A stretch of DNA of 64,000 bases from Symsagittifera roscoffensis (taxonomy: Eukaryota; Xenacoelomorpha; Acoela; Convolutidae), in contig NC_087067.1 in the NCBI RefSeq assembly GCF_963678635.1, positions 26,731,547-26,795,546 of the forward strand. The letters run 5' to 3'. The first letter of the stretch is position 1. Every line of letters starts with the position of its first letter. A model generated the notes under the pieces. The model made no database searches. It saw only the letters and a program-made list of their open reading frames with translations, and had not been told where the DNA came from. Shown here one piece after another: positions 1 to 10,384 of this stretch. The position numbers and the translations under genes are program-made.

Positions 1-647
1 AATTGAATCCAGCAGAAAAACTGAAAATTAAATCCAGCAGAAAAAAAAAACAAATTTTGAAAGTGTGAAAGTTTCCGCTCAGCTAAGTATACCAAAAACG
101 TTTTCAGCCAAAAACATAGCCAACTGACATGAGTAATGATTGCTTGGAACAAACCGACTTGTTTTTTCAAAAATCTTCCAACTTTTGAATTTCGAAGAAA
201 AAAATAGATGGCTTTAAAGCTGTTTGAATTTATGATGGACACTTTTTTGTTAAAATTTGAGAAAACAAGATCAATAGGTAAAACTTTTATTTCGTGGAAC
301 TCAGGGATTCGGCATCTTGACCACCCAAGGCCTCTGTGGTACTATTTTACTACATGTTATTAAAGTCAACCAACCGGTATGCTTTTAGAGGCACCAATGA
401 ACAATTAACCTGACTGACGCGAATAAAAAAAGCGATTTACGTAATTTTTAGAGCATTTTTTCGTCAAAATTTGCCAGTGAGTCAAAAAATTTGGATTATC
501 GTATTATTTTGGAAGAGCTTGGAAAACCAACTTGGTCGAAATTCGATCTGAAAATCAGCAACCCCAACAATCGAGGAAACCCTAGATCTGCATCTGGAAA
601 TGTCGAGCTATATAAGAAAATATCAGAACAACGTTGTCCTTCCTCAC

Positions 648-832
648 TGTTTTTCATATGGCATAGTTGACAATGGAGTAACTGATTTGCACAGCAGCTC
701 AATTGGATCCAAATCCTCCAATTTGATATTCTTGGCGTCTTCCTTTTCGCCTTTTGTTCCATCCTGGTCCAAGCCCCGCTTCAACAGCTGTTTCTTCAAG
801 TAAGGGTCAGCTGCAGGCTTGCTTCTCTTAAC
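648..832 (-). CDS. TRMT2A: TRMT2A-like, exon 3: linker to the methyltransferase domain
   Basis: This 185-nt exon runs from acceptor GATTAAAG|GTTAAG (833-834) to donor AAACA|GTGAGG (646-647). It encodes VKRSKPAADPYLKKQ, then a Lys/Glu-rich linker, then SVTPLSTMPYEK, about residues 110-170. The motif V-T-P-L-x-x-x-P-Y-E-x-Q is the TRMT2A/TRMT2B signature between the RRM and the catalytic half. Incoming phase 0 matches exon 2, and the exon leaves in phase 2. The following exons, with the S-adenosylmethionine-binding and catalytic Cys motifs, must lie to the left of base 1. An overlapping ORF on the same strand starting at 762 is a different frame of this exon and is not a gene. Confidence 0.85.
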
Positions 833-1525
833 CTTTAATCAAGTTCAAGTATTTTCAAATCCAAGTAAACATGGGTATCTAATTCATTTTCACTGGAGCG
901 AATGAAGTTACAGCTAAGCCAAATAGGCCAAAGAAGATGCGGAATTTCTATTTAAAATGTATAATAGAAGCTGAGCTTCGCATCACTTGCAAAACAACGC
1001 AACCGCAGTATTGAAAAGAATATAGAAAAGAAGAAAAACAGTTGCCGAAAAACACAATTACTAACATCAAGTAAGTTATTAGAATTTTTCGAGCGGCCAG
1101 TAAGCTGGCGACACGTGAGTAAACAAACGCCCATAAAGTCGAAAACCAAAAATGCCATAAAAAACTGTTGTCAAGAAAAAAATGAGAGATTGAGTTTTAA
1201 CACATTCAATTTTACACCACAATCGACCAGAATTGTTTTTAAAATCAGTGTTTTTCGTTCAAAGGGTATAAAAGAAATTCACGAGGCCAATGAAACATTA
1301 GCCAGAACTTCTGAAAAATTATGAACAACAAAACTTAATCAAAATCTGATTTGGTAGTTTAACAAAATAGCACGAAGACCGATGATCGCCAATTATAGTA
1401 AGAGAAGTTTAAATAAAAAATCCATGCTTTGAAAATTAAGCCGACAAAATATAAGCAGACAAACAAAATACCGATACCTCATATTTTCCTGGGAAAAATC
1501 AATTTCATTCACACCGAAAAAAAAC

Positions 1526-1602
1526 AAGGTCTGATCGGGACTCATATCCGAGACCTTTGTGTGCAAAGGCAACCCCGTTACCTCTAAACCAAGTGAGAAA
1601 GA
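1526..1602 (-). repeat. tRNA-derived repeat (SINE-like head), copy 1
   Basis: On the minus strand an A-box-like TTGGTTTAGAGG is followed about 45 nt later by a degenerate B box (GGATATGAGTCCC). It is clearly related to the copy at 2081, sharing CCTTTGCAC and the flanks beyond it. It is too diverged to be a functional tRNA gene. Confidence 0.5.
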
Positions 1603-2080
1603 ACCTGGAAATTATTAGTCTTCATTATTAAAACAAGCTAAATTTTGACTCCAGATACCCTCCAATAGATACAACACCAAGATAAAAAACAAAGATAAAA
1701 AACTCGAAAAAAATCAAAAACATTAACAATCTAGGGTAAACCAGAAGTAAATTTCCGTATATCTAGATAGAATTCCATTCTAGGCAAATATGCCAGACAT
1801 TCGAATATTTAATTAGCAAAGGAACAAAGCCGACAATCTTTGAGCAGACACAAAATGAGCCGAGAAAAAAACCTTTCAATTCCTTATTGAAACACAATGA
1901 ATAACACTTGCACTTGCAACTACAATGAATTTCGCTTACAGCACAAGAAAAATTCGTTTTATCTTCGAGCAGCCACAGGATGAGCCGAAAAAAAAATAAT
2001 AATTAAAAAAAATGAGAAGTTTCAAAAAATCAATTTTTACCGGAAAAAAAATTCAAGTGAATACATACTGATAAAAACAA

Positions 2081-2152
2081 GGTCCGGTCGTGACTCGAAC
2101 ACCTAACCTTAGGGTGCAAAGGTGACGGCATTTCCTCTAAGCCAAGTGGGAA
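2081..2152 (-). repeat. tRNA-derived repeat (SINE-like head), copy 2
   Basis: On the minus strand it has A box TTGGCTTAGAGG and B box GGTGTTCGAGTCAC with tRNA-like spacing. It shares flanking sequence with copy 1, which marks it as a dispersed repeat rather than a tRNA gene. A conserved block follows at 2221. Confidence 0.55.
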
Positions 2153-3080
2153 GAAACCTGGAAGTTGTTAAACTTCAATAATTAAGCAAGTAACAAGAGC
2201 AAGCACGTCTTGTAAAAAAAAGTTGTTAACGACAAAAAAAGTCTAGTTCCCTATTACAAGACACTTGCTCTCGCAATTCTGAAGATAGAGAACAGAAAAA
2301 GAAATGGAAACCTTAACTATTATACGTTTACAATTTTAACCTAAAAATACATTTAAAAAATTTCATACGTTTGTCTCGGATGATGTTCATTAAAAAAGCT
2401 TTGGCAATCATTTACGGAACGGCAACTAAGTCGACTACTCTAAGCCGGAAATAAAACAAGTCATGAAAAAAATTGAGCTCTTATTGTTGAAAGTAACAGT
2501 TTTTTGAGACCCATCCATCAGACCTAAAAACGCAAAATGAGGTGACTTAACCCATATTACATAAGCAGAAGCTGATAATTAGTGGAAAAAAACCTAAAAA
2601 TTATATATTCAAAATCGAAGTAGATAATTTAAAAAAAAAACAGAACAATTTTCAACAGAGAAGCGAAACTAAGCTTCGCACCACTTGCTATACAAAATGA
2701 ATGACAATAAAAATCAAACAAAAAAAAGCAAAAAAATTGTTTGCAAAAAAAGGGGGCCCCGCCGTATTCGAACCGCCCAAAAGAATTTCAAAAAATTTCT
2801 CAACTTATTTAAAAAATGTTCAGTCCTTTCACCCTGAGAGCAGACACACGCGCTTTTTAGAGGCGCAATAGGAGGCCACTAAGTCGATATTAATAAAGCC
2901 AAAATTCACTAAGCCGATAAAAAGACAAAAAAAACGAAAAATAAGTGAAATTTTAACAAATCGAGCTATCAAAATTACAACCAATGTGAAAAGAATATTT
3001 CGATTTGGCCGGATTTTAATATGCTAAGAACAACTGCAGTGAAAATTGTTTACAGCTAAATTTACCGTTTGAAAAAAAAC

Positions 3081-3162
3081 TGGTCCTGGTCAGATTCGAA
3101 CCCACGACCTTTGCCAACCCAAGCGTTTTTATTACCACCAGGCTAACTCTGCGAGAGACAGT
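3081..3162 (-). repeat. tRNA-derived repeat (SINE-like head), copy 3
   Basis: On the minus strand it has A-box-like GTTAGCCTGGTGG and a good B box, GTGGGTTCGAATCTG. The anticodon region cannot be assigned cleanly because arm pairing is imperfect. The conserved block at 3225-3283 lies about 65 bp away, as in copy 2, so the tRNA-like part and the block probably belong to one composite element. Confidence 0.55.
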
Positions 3163-3224
3163 AAAAAATTTGAACTCATTTTGAACCAATGTACCACCAG
3201 GAGTCGAATGAGTCCTGTGGACAA

Positions 3225-3283
3225 AGTTGTTTACGGGAAAAAGTCTAGTGCCCGATTGCAATACCCTTGCTATCGCAAGGGTA
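3225..3283. repeat. Conserved short block with terminal hairpin (best of five copies)
   Basis: Contains GTTTACGGGAAAAAGTCTAG followed by CCCGATTGCAATA and the hairpin CCCTTGC-TATC-GCAAGGG (3264-3281). Related blocks lie at 2221-2276, 3943-3998, 6070-6110 and 6164-6195. Two of them keep a similar hairpin remnant (CTTGCTCTCGCAA, CTTGCTCTTGCAAG). Confidence 0.6.
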
Positions 3284-3365
3284 ATTATAGTAAAACAACA
3301 AACAACATAAATAAACAAAATAGACTTCAATTCCTTTTATAAGAGGTTACAAATACAACTACAAA

Positions 3366-3590
3366 GACCAAGCATTGTACATCTTTGTAACCATATAATC
3401 TTGGTAGGTTCCTGGAACAGATTTCAAATTAAAAACAAAGTTGCTACCGGACAAAACCATTTTCCTCAGTCAACATGTTGAAAACAAATGATTGAAACAG
3501 TGAGAATGCTTCAACTCAACTTTTTTTATGACATAGATTTATCTGTGCAAAACGGTATTATAGTCAAAATAAAAGAATTTCATTAAAAAT
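3366..3590 (-). pseudogene. Truncated duplicate of TRMT2A exon 2 and its upstream intron
   Basis: The sequence from AGACCAAGCATTGTACATC through the exon-2 acceptor into upstream intron repeats 4471-4668 almost base for base at first, then with small indels. In the gene's direction it carries the acceptor and the first roughly 50 nt of the RRM exon (RNLPRLYGYKDVQCLV), then diverges into AT-rich DNA with no usable donor. It lies inside intron 2, downstream of the real exon, so it is a tandem-type partial duplication that could act as a decoy or cryptic exon. Confidence 0.8.
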
Positions 3591-4118
3591 TTCATTAAAA
3601 CTATTTAGATCAGAGCAAAACCCATGCTTTGCAAAGCAAGCCAATACAAAACTGTACATAATATAAATGCATTGGAAACAAAAACGGCATTTGATACAGT
3701 AAAATATGCATTTGACACAAAATAAATGCATTTGAAACAAAATTGAACCGAGGAAAGTTAGGACAAAAACCACAAAACCAAAAAAAATTCCAGAAGTTAT
3801 TTTTGATTAATTAATTACTACCTTAAACTGACTCAGTAGTTGTAATTGAATTTACAAGAAACTGAACTATTTTCAAGAAATTGAGCACGTCAGCAGCCAG
3901 CAAGTGAAAGTAATTGGACGAAATTCAAACAGATTTGTAAAAATTGTTTACGGAGAAAAAATCTAGTTCCCGATTACAAGACACTTGCTCTTGCAAGCTT
4001 ATTAAAGTAAAAGCAAACACTCGAAATGATTCAATGATTTTATAAGACAACTTGTTTAACAAGAGAAAAAACCATTCCCATTTGATAACGCATCTCAATC
4101 ACAAGCACAATTATTACA

Positions 4119-4228
4119 ATTTTCGCTTTCTTTTACCTGAGATTTCTGGGGTCGGAATACTTTGTGATACTTACACACTATCACAAAATGTTCCGACCCC
4201 AGTAATCTCAGGCAAAAAAAGCGAAAAT
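4119..4228. repeat. Near-perfect 110-bp foldback (hairpin/MITE)
   Basis: Arms of about 50 bp (4119-4169 and 4179-4228) pair with few mismatches around the loop CTTACACAC. The inner arms are GGGGTCGGAATACTTTGTGA and its complement TCACAAAATGTTCCGACCCC. It lies in TRMT2A intron 2. Short GGCAAAAAAGGCGAAA repeats follow it. It could be a small foldback transposon. Confidence 0.8.
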
Positions 4229-4335
4229 AAGGCAAAAACAAAAAAAGGCGAAAAACAATCTCAGGCAAAAAAAAGGCGAAAAGGTGATTAACAGAGAAAC
4301 GGATGATGTTCATATTAATGATATTCATAATATAC

Positions 4336-4516
4336 CTTCAAGGTAGATCCCCTGTAGACCATTCCATCTAGCAACTTGACCGCCTGCTCTCGATCGGTTT
4401 CGCTCGAAAACGTCACATACACCATATCTCTGAGTTTCTTAATTTTTCTACACACAACTCCACACGTAGAGACCAAGCATTGTACATCTTTGTAACCATA
4501 TAATCTTGGTAGGTTC
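4336..4516 (-). CDS. TRMT2A: TRMT2A-like, exon 2: RRM domain
   Basis: This 181-nt exon completes the split Arg codon and then encodes 60 residues, about 50-109 of the protein. It starts RNLPRLYGYKDVQ (RNP2-like strand and helix 1), continues through a Cys-rich turn to MVYVTFSSETDREQAVKLL (RNP1-like strand, then helix 2), and ends GMVYRGSTLK. That is a complete compact RRM. The acceptor is CTGTTCCAG|GAACC at 4517-4518. The donor is TTGAAG|GTATAT at 4334-4335, phase 0. GC content and codon use are higher than in the flanking DNA. The first part of the exon and its upstream intron are duplicated near 3366-3590. In the intact family the RRM lies N-terminal to the SAM-dependent methyltransferase domain, which is not in this window. 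Confidence 0.88.
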
Positions 4517-6264
4517 CTGGAACAGATTTCAAATTAAAAAAAAGTTGCTACCGGACAAAACCATTTTCCTCAGTCAACATGTTTGCTTCAACTCTACTTT
4601 TTTCCGACATAAATTTATCTGTGCAAAACGGTATTGTAGTCAAAATAAAAGAATTTCATGTCTCATGGACAACAAAAGCAGCCAAGATAACCCAAGAAAA
4701 AATTGACAAACAGGAGCTTTAAAATGCAATAAAATACAAAGAAGCTTTGATAACGAAAAAAAGCTCGGCCCATGTGAACAATCTCTCCCTAAAATTAAAT
4801 GGCAATATCAAGCAAAAAGACCTGCATGTACTAGACTCAAATCTGATTGGCGAGAAAGGTTTAATTTCAACCACGTGAATGATCTCACTAATTTGATTTA
4901 GGGGAAGTGCTCGCTTGGTCCAACAGCTCTCTACGTGATTCGAAACGGAATTTTTTTCTTATGAAAAAATAGGGCAAATTCGCTAATGCAGAGCTAAATA
5001 GGGCAAATTCGCAAACATTTTATATCGAATAAACTTTTGATATCAGATTAAGCAGAGTAGTTTTCGATAAAAGTAACAAAGTTTCCAAAAAACGATCAAA
5101 AACTCAAATAAATTTGACTTTTCTGAGAACTAAATTTAATACAAAAATTGGATCGTTGCCGCTTAAGTCGCGATGATTACCACAACCTGGTTTTTCGAAT
5201 CAGCCCTTAATTTAAAATACGAGAGGGCAGTTTTTGAGAAAAATGGGGGAAAATCAGAAGACCAAATTGTCAAGAAATAGCCTTTTTCGAGGCCATAACT
5301 TTAATCTATTAAAAATGAGAACCTAGCGGCTTCTGTAGAAAAGATTCTGATTACCTGTTCTTTCTATTGAAATCTTTATCTCAGATTTCACACTGTAGTC
5401 TCTAAGAAAAAATCAAAGAAAATGAGTCAAAAACTCCCAACGTTTAAATTTTCGAAAGCCTTTAAAGGTGGAGTAAGGTTAAAAGAGACGATGGAAGCAT
5501 GCAGACATAAAATGTTATAGCCGCTCTTTCATTGGTGCTGTTTTTTAAATCAGGGAAGAAGTTGTCGAGAACGAAAAAACTTCAGCGAAAAGTGAAAAAA
5601 CTTGCCTAAGTGTCTCAAAATGATAAAAAAATTTTAAAAATACGATTTCAAAATACATTATTTTGTCGAAAAGGAATTTATTGTCTTCATAACTACGCAA
5701 TCGGAAAAGATTATGCGATCAGTTTCATATCAGGTTCATAAAAAAATCGGACTTGGAAGTTTCAAGTTTAGTGAAAAATTCTAAAATCAAAACAAAATCC
5801 ATGCTTTACAAAAAAAGGCGGTAACAAACAGTACCAGATAGTATAAACTCAATTTAAAAACATAAACTCATTCGACAGAAACTAGCCTGAAAACCACGTA
5901 CCCAAAAAAAATCAAAAAAATTTTCAGAAACCTATTAGAAAAAAAAACTACTTACGGAAACGGACTACACCTATTTACTACCTAAATAAAATAGTTTTAT
6001 TTGAATTTTCAAAAAATTAAGCATGTCTTTAAATTTAACATTCCTACGAAATTGACCATTTTGTGAACAAAGTTACTTACGGGAAAAAGTCTAGTACCCG
6101 ATAGCAATACAAGTGAGCTTCATAATGAAGAACGATCAATTTACTACACATTTGTAAGAAAGGCTGTTTACGGGGAAAAGTCTAGTTTCCGCTAGTGAAA
6201 TGAACACGTTGTTATTCAAAAAAACTTTGGCGAGTGCGGCTGGGACAATGTGAACAAAACAAAC
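4517..6264 (-). other. TRMT2A intron 1
   Basis: A 1.75-kb AT-rich intron. Phase agreement shows no coding exon is needed between exons 1 and 2. Two copies of the GTTTACGGGAAAAAGTCTAGT block lie at about 6070-6110 and 6164-6195. Nothing else is recognisable. Confidence 0.6.
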
Positions 6265-6410
6265 CTTATTTCTATTTTATGTTTTTCACTAGTGAATTCA
6301 TCTCTATTAAGGTAAGAGAGTGGGTCAATTTCGACTTTCGCATCTATCTCAGAATGTAGCCCTATTCTGCAGTCTGTTGGTGGATTTTGAGTAACAGTCA
6401 CCTCTTCCAT
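6265..6410 (-). CDS. TRMT2A: TRMT2A-like tRNA (uracil-5-)-methyltransferase, exon 1
   Basis: First coding exon of a homolog of TRMT2A, the RRM-containing enzyme that makes 5-methyluridine in the T-loop of tRNA. It encodes 48 residues from an ATG at 6408-6410. The acidic N-terminus ends in DPLSYLNRDEFTSE...KIEI, which matches the family's pre-RRM segment (DxFTSE..KIExRNLP). The exon ends at AATAAG|GTTTGT with two bases of an Arg codon, and exon 2 (4516) supplies the third base. Eight bases upstream of the ATG is a strong acceptor (TCTCTTTCAG), so a 5' UTR exon or a spliced leader must precede it. The ORF reads past the donor into the intron, but that tail has no family similarity. Identification rests on remembered family motifs, backed by exact phase agreement across three exons. 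Confidence 0.85.
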
Positions 6411-6435
6411 TCTAATGCCTGAAAGAGATAAGATT
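6411..6435 (-). promoter_or_regulatory. 3' splice acceptor 8 nt before the TRMT2A ATG
   Basis: Read on the minus strand, a pyrimidine tract ending CTCTTTCAG is followed by GCATTAGA and then the ATG. This shows the start exon is preceded by an intron or serves as a spliced-leader acceptor. No upstream 5' UTR exon could be identified. Confidence 0.6.
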
Positions 6436-6985
6436 TGTCAAAATTCTAGAATTTTATTGCAAGGGCGAAGTCTGCAGATATTTTATTAGGTTCTCGAGAA
6501 AATAAATGAAATGAAACACATCATATGGAGGACCTCCATTTGGATTAAAGGTATTGAGATTGGTTTCACGGTCTCTGCGCTTGATTAAACCAAGATGGGA
6601 AAGAAACAATTCTTAACCCAATGATTCAGACCACAACTGATTAGCGAGAGCTTCTGGGTATCTACTCGAACCAGAAACAAACAAACCAACAATCATCCAA
6701 CTTGTGCATAAAAACCCTAAACATGTTTCAATTTTATTCACGGTAGTGGAAACTTTTTCAGATTTTTTTTTACTCCTTCAGAAGGTCAAAAGTATCATAG
6801 TAACCGAGGTTACAGTCATGAGTCCCTTCATCATGTATTCCAGTCAAAATCCTTGGAATTTTTTAGATATGGAAGTGATAATGATATAAGAAGATGACAA
6901 GTGTTTAGGTCCTTTTCAATTAAAATCGATACGGGTTACGTTTCTTCAATAAGAACACGCAACTCGACACGAGATAAAATAATAT
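6420..6985. other. Spacer between TRMT2A and the LINE
   Basis: AT-rich sequence with one short plus-strand ORF (6704-6889) that resembles nothing I know. It may contain the TRMT2A promoter or 5' UTR exon, but I see no TATA box or other site worth calling. Confidence 0.4.
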
Positions 6986-6989
6986 ACAA

Positions 6990-9975
6990 ATGTTACAAGT
7001 AAAAAATTTCGTCGAAAGTTATTTTGTCATTTATTGTTCCGAGTACGCAAGCGGCGTTCGCAATCTGTATTGCCAGGGAGATTCTCTGTTTTAAAAAGCT
7101 GCCTGCTCTGGGTTCCTCAGTGCATATGCTTAGGTTCTTACAAAGTTTGCGCAAAAAAACTTCTGTGCTGGGGCCGGCCGCGCCCTGAATTTCAAAAGCT
7201 AGCGGTTGAAAAAGATATCCATCATTTACAAGATCTTTATACTTGTCAATTTTTCGCTCTTCCGCTTCAGCGGCAGCCGTACCAGGGTTACAAACAGACC
7301 CCGCATTACTCCTACAAGGAGCTAAGGAGTCTACTACCGTTACATCCCACAAGAGCTGCTTACCATCAGCCCATGGAACGAGCCTCAAACCGTCTGGTCG
7401 CTTCTGATCGGTCCTGTAGAGGTGTCGTGATTCTAAAACAGACGGAATGTGAGTGGATGATAGACTCTGCTTTATAAGGGCAATCAGGTTTGAATGACTA
7501 GAGAATCTCCCTGCACTTTTGAGGCAAGAAAGACCATGCCAACCATCCTCGGTAACGTCTTTTCCGCACACGCATTCATGCCGTTCGCATATTTTTGAGC
7601 CTAATCGAAGTACTAACGCAATTCTGAGTTGTTGGTTCGACAGTTTTAACCTTAAATTTTTGCACGGGATGACGTTCAACCATTGGGATCCAAATCTATC
7701 TTGGAACGCGTTGAACCTTTTTACGTCCGTTGGTTCGAGTCGTAAAATCAAGTCTGCAATTTCGCTGTCAAAAATTGGCTCCGTCCAATTTTTTTGGATT
7801 TTATTTTCCGGAGCCATTTCAATTTTTCCAAGGTCAAACCACCGTTTAAGCGCATCATCATAGGTTCCATCCACATGCTCCAAACCAAAGATTTCGCTCA
7901 AGGCATCTTTCGCTCCTACTGCTGAGGCTAAGAAAGCGGGTAAAGCGAGTAGACGAGCGGAAGAAACGCCCAAGCCACCTTTGGCTGCCGGGAGAACTGC
8001 TTGTAAAAACTGGTTATCATCCATTTTCACGTTAGTGACCTTGCATAACGAATTTCTTAGTAATTTATTGTAGCGTTCCAAAAAATCATTTTGCAAAAAA
8101 CAAGGGCTCGTACCCAAAAAATATAGGTGTTTTGGCATGCTAAAGCAATTTTTCAGGAGGTAAAAACCATAATGGGCGTCTAGTTTGTCAATGACATCCG
8201 AGATTTTTTCAAGTTCCTTAATTGTTTCGTCGAGCAATTCTTTTTGGCAAAGTTCGCCGATTGGAGATCCTGAAATGAGGAGTTCTTCTTTTATTTTTAT
8301 TTTTATTTTGGGGAATTTTTTTCGAAATTGTGTTAAAATTGAATTATACTGTGTACTAGTAGTCGGTCCCAAAAACAAAGTTCACACTTCTCAGTGTTTA
8401 AGCTCAGGCCGTAAATTTGTTCCGATTTCAGAATGTTTTTAAGGTCCCAGAGTACTACCTTATAGTCGTCGGCTAAATTCCCATCATCTAAATACCAGAT
8501 GTTAATTTTCGACTCCAACTGTTTGACTAGTCTATGAATTGTTTCCGCAAAAAGGGGTGGGGCTTCAGGATCACCTTGCTGAGTTCCGTCTTCTGACATT
8601 ATGACAGAGCTTCCGTAAAAAGTAACTAGGTTTACCATACACGCAATGGGTGTAATTATACAATTCGGGGCGATTTGAATAAACATGATTCAGCATTTTT
8701 TCTCTGTTTAAAGAGTTAAAAGCATTCTTAAAATCGTGTTTTAAAAGAACAGTGCATTTTGGATTGTCGTCGCGTTCAATTAGGTTTCGAAACGAGTGCG
8801 CAGCTATTTCTGCTCCTCTTTTGGTACCGCATCCTACCTGTACGTTTCCGAAAAAGTTTTGTCGCTCGGAGAGGGTCTTGCTTCCAGCGCATTTAGACGC
8901 GATGCGTCTCAGCGTGTTGCCTATGGCAATCGGTCTCAACCCTCCGTCTATCTTTAGGAGGGCGATAAGCTTTGCGCCAAAAAAAAGGTCTTAATGGTTC
9001 GGGTATTTTGCCATCTCCAATGATGTTTATCAGCTTAGTAAGCGAGTTCAGAAAATTAGGTCCTGCACTGCCATTCGACTTACTAACAAGATCTTTAAAA
9101 ATTTGAGGAACTATTTTATCAGGACCTGCTGCTGATCCGTTTGGAAAGGACATTATCGCTTTGTATAGGTCGAAATCGGTTACGAAAAAACTATCCAACT
9201 TTCCTGGATTTGGAGCTGCAAATTTGGCTCGCTGCGGGTGCTTAGACAACAATTTTTGATATTTATCAAAAAGGAGCTATTTTGTCATCCGAAGCAGCAA
9301 GCCTTATTCCTCCCTTTACATTTCCTTCATCGAGCTTACTACTTATTAACTTTATTCTCTGCTCGAGGTCACTCAGAGGCGGGCTTGAAACTTGGGGATG
9401 GGGTTTTGGAAGTGACACGTCATTTGCTCGAATTTTGTTATTAATCAAAGAACTCATGCTTGTGGTCTGTTTGCGTCCACTTCTTTTCGGTTGCTCCAAA
9501 AAAAACAAGAAAGACGTTAAAAAAATTAGCCAATTTGTAACATCTTCTACATTGTAGACGATATCATTTATTTTGTCTGACAGACTTTCCGCCAAGGGAA
9601 CACGCGAGTCTTTTGGTACTCTCTTGAGTACTCGGACATTTGAGATGGCTGTATTAACATAATTGTCTAGCACTAAATCATTACCTGTTGTTGCTTTATT
9701 AACAGAATTTACATCAACGCATAAAGGACACTGAAACCATTGGGTTTTCTTAGAGTCGCTCAGAGAAATATTTATACAACTGATATGATACCAACTAGAA
9801 CAACAATCACATCTAATCCAATTTATCAGTCCTGAAGATTTTAAGCAATCTTTGCTTGTACACTCTTTGTTGTTTTTCCTCAGCTTGACGCAGCATAAAG
9901 GTAAAAAAAAGGATTTTGACTGGACTTTAGGGGACTGAACTAACCCATGATAAGCGGTTAGTGGGAATTTTACAA
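6990..9975 (-). pseudogene. Non-LTR retrotransposon (PHD finger + RT + restriction-like endonuclease), frameshifted
   Basis: A LINE open frame can be followed along the minus strand. From about 9960 to 9700 there is a PHD-type zinc finger (C-x2-C region, WIRCDCCSSWYHISC, then WFQCPLC). At 9252-8893 and 8939-8571 come RT fingers (GSAAGPDKI, LRPIAIGN, DFKNAFNSLNREK). At 8686-8333 are GTQQGDPEAPPLF and the catalytic WYLDDGNLAD box. From 8378 to 6993 the thumb leads to an HGLSC zinc knuckle and a PD-(D/E)XK endonuclease (RPDGL...LLWDVTVVD), then QRISLAIQIANAACVLGT and a stop. Frameshifts near 9255, 8985 (beside an 8-A run), 8620 and 8370 break it. The 461-aa endonuclease half is still open, which suggests fairly recent decay. 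I cannot assign the Repbase clade; RLE-encoding families are candidates. Confidence 0.88.
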
Positions 9976-10210
9976 ATCAGCAAATAAAAAAAAAGACAAC
10001 TAAATTAAAATTTAAAATCGAATTATAAAAATCAAAAACAAGGAACAATCTCACCCGATCTCAGTAGGTCCAGCGGCGCACCAACAGACTCCTCAAGCCA
10101 GTTCCAGTTTCTCACCTCCCCACAGAAAGCCACTTGACAGACCTGTCTCTAAAATCCCTCAGAGGGCGCTCCACACACAGGCTTAAACATCAAACAGAAC
10201 AAATCTATTT
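9976..10210 (-). other. Probable 5' UTR of the RLE LINE
   Basis: In the minus direction the PHD frame is preceded by an in-frame TGA near 9980 and no ATG was found before the PHD. The GC-richer stretch 10045-10200 (with GGTGCGCCGCTGG and GGAGCGCCCTCTGA) looks like a LINE 5' UTR or promoter. Its extent is uncertain. Confidence 0.35.
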
Positions 10211-10384
10211 AATAAGTTTATCACAACAATTAGGCTAAAAAGTTGTGATAAACTTTTAGAGACGTTTTCAGATTCTACTAGTTCCATACTAGTTATTTAT
10301 GAAGCCAACTATGACTAATTTATCTGGCGAATATGCATATTGTTTTATGATTCTTTAGAGTACTGGATTTAGTTTTCAAAAAGG

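Larger units (their letters stand above)
833..4335 (-). other. TRMT2A intron 2 (transposon-filled)
   Basis: A 3.5-kb AT-rich intron between exons 2 and 3. It contains no further exon I can support. It holds tRNA-like repeats (1526, 2081 and 3081), copies of a short conserved block (2221, 3225, 3943), a truncated copy of exon 2 (3366-3590) and a hairpin (4119-4228). Confidence 0.7.

Noticed and set aside
496-803. Overlapping ORFs 496-762 (-) and 600-803 (+)
   Set aside because: Both are alternative frames over TRMT2A exon 3; the true frame uses the splice sites at 832 and 648.
3081-3162. Functional tRNA gene
   Set aside because: A and B boxes are good but acceptor and anticodon stems do not pair cleanly, and the unit is repeated nearby as part of a dispersed element.
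3016-3330. 104-aa minus ORF
   Set aside because: It runs through a tRNA-like repeat and the conserved block; no protein family features.
7034-7863. Plus-strand ORFs of 147 and 114 aa
   Set aside because: Antisense shadows of the LINE endonuclease frame on the minus strand.
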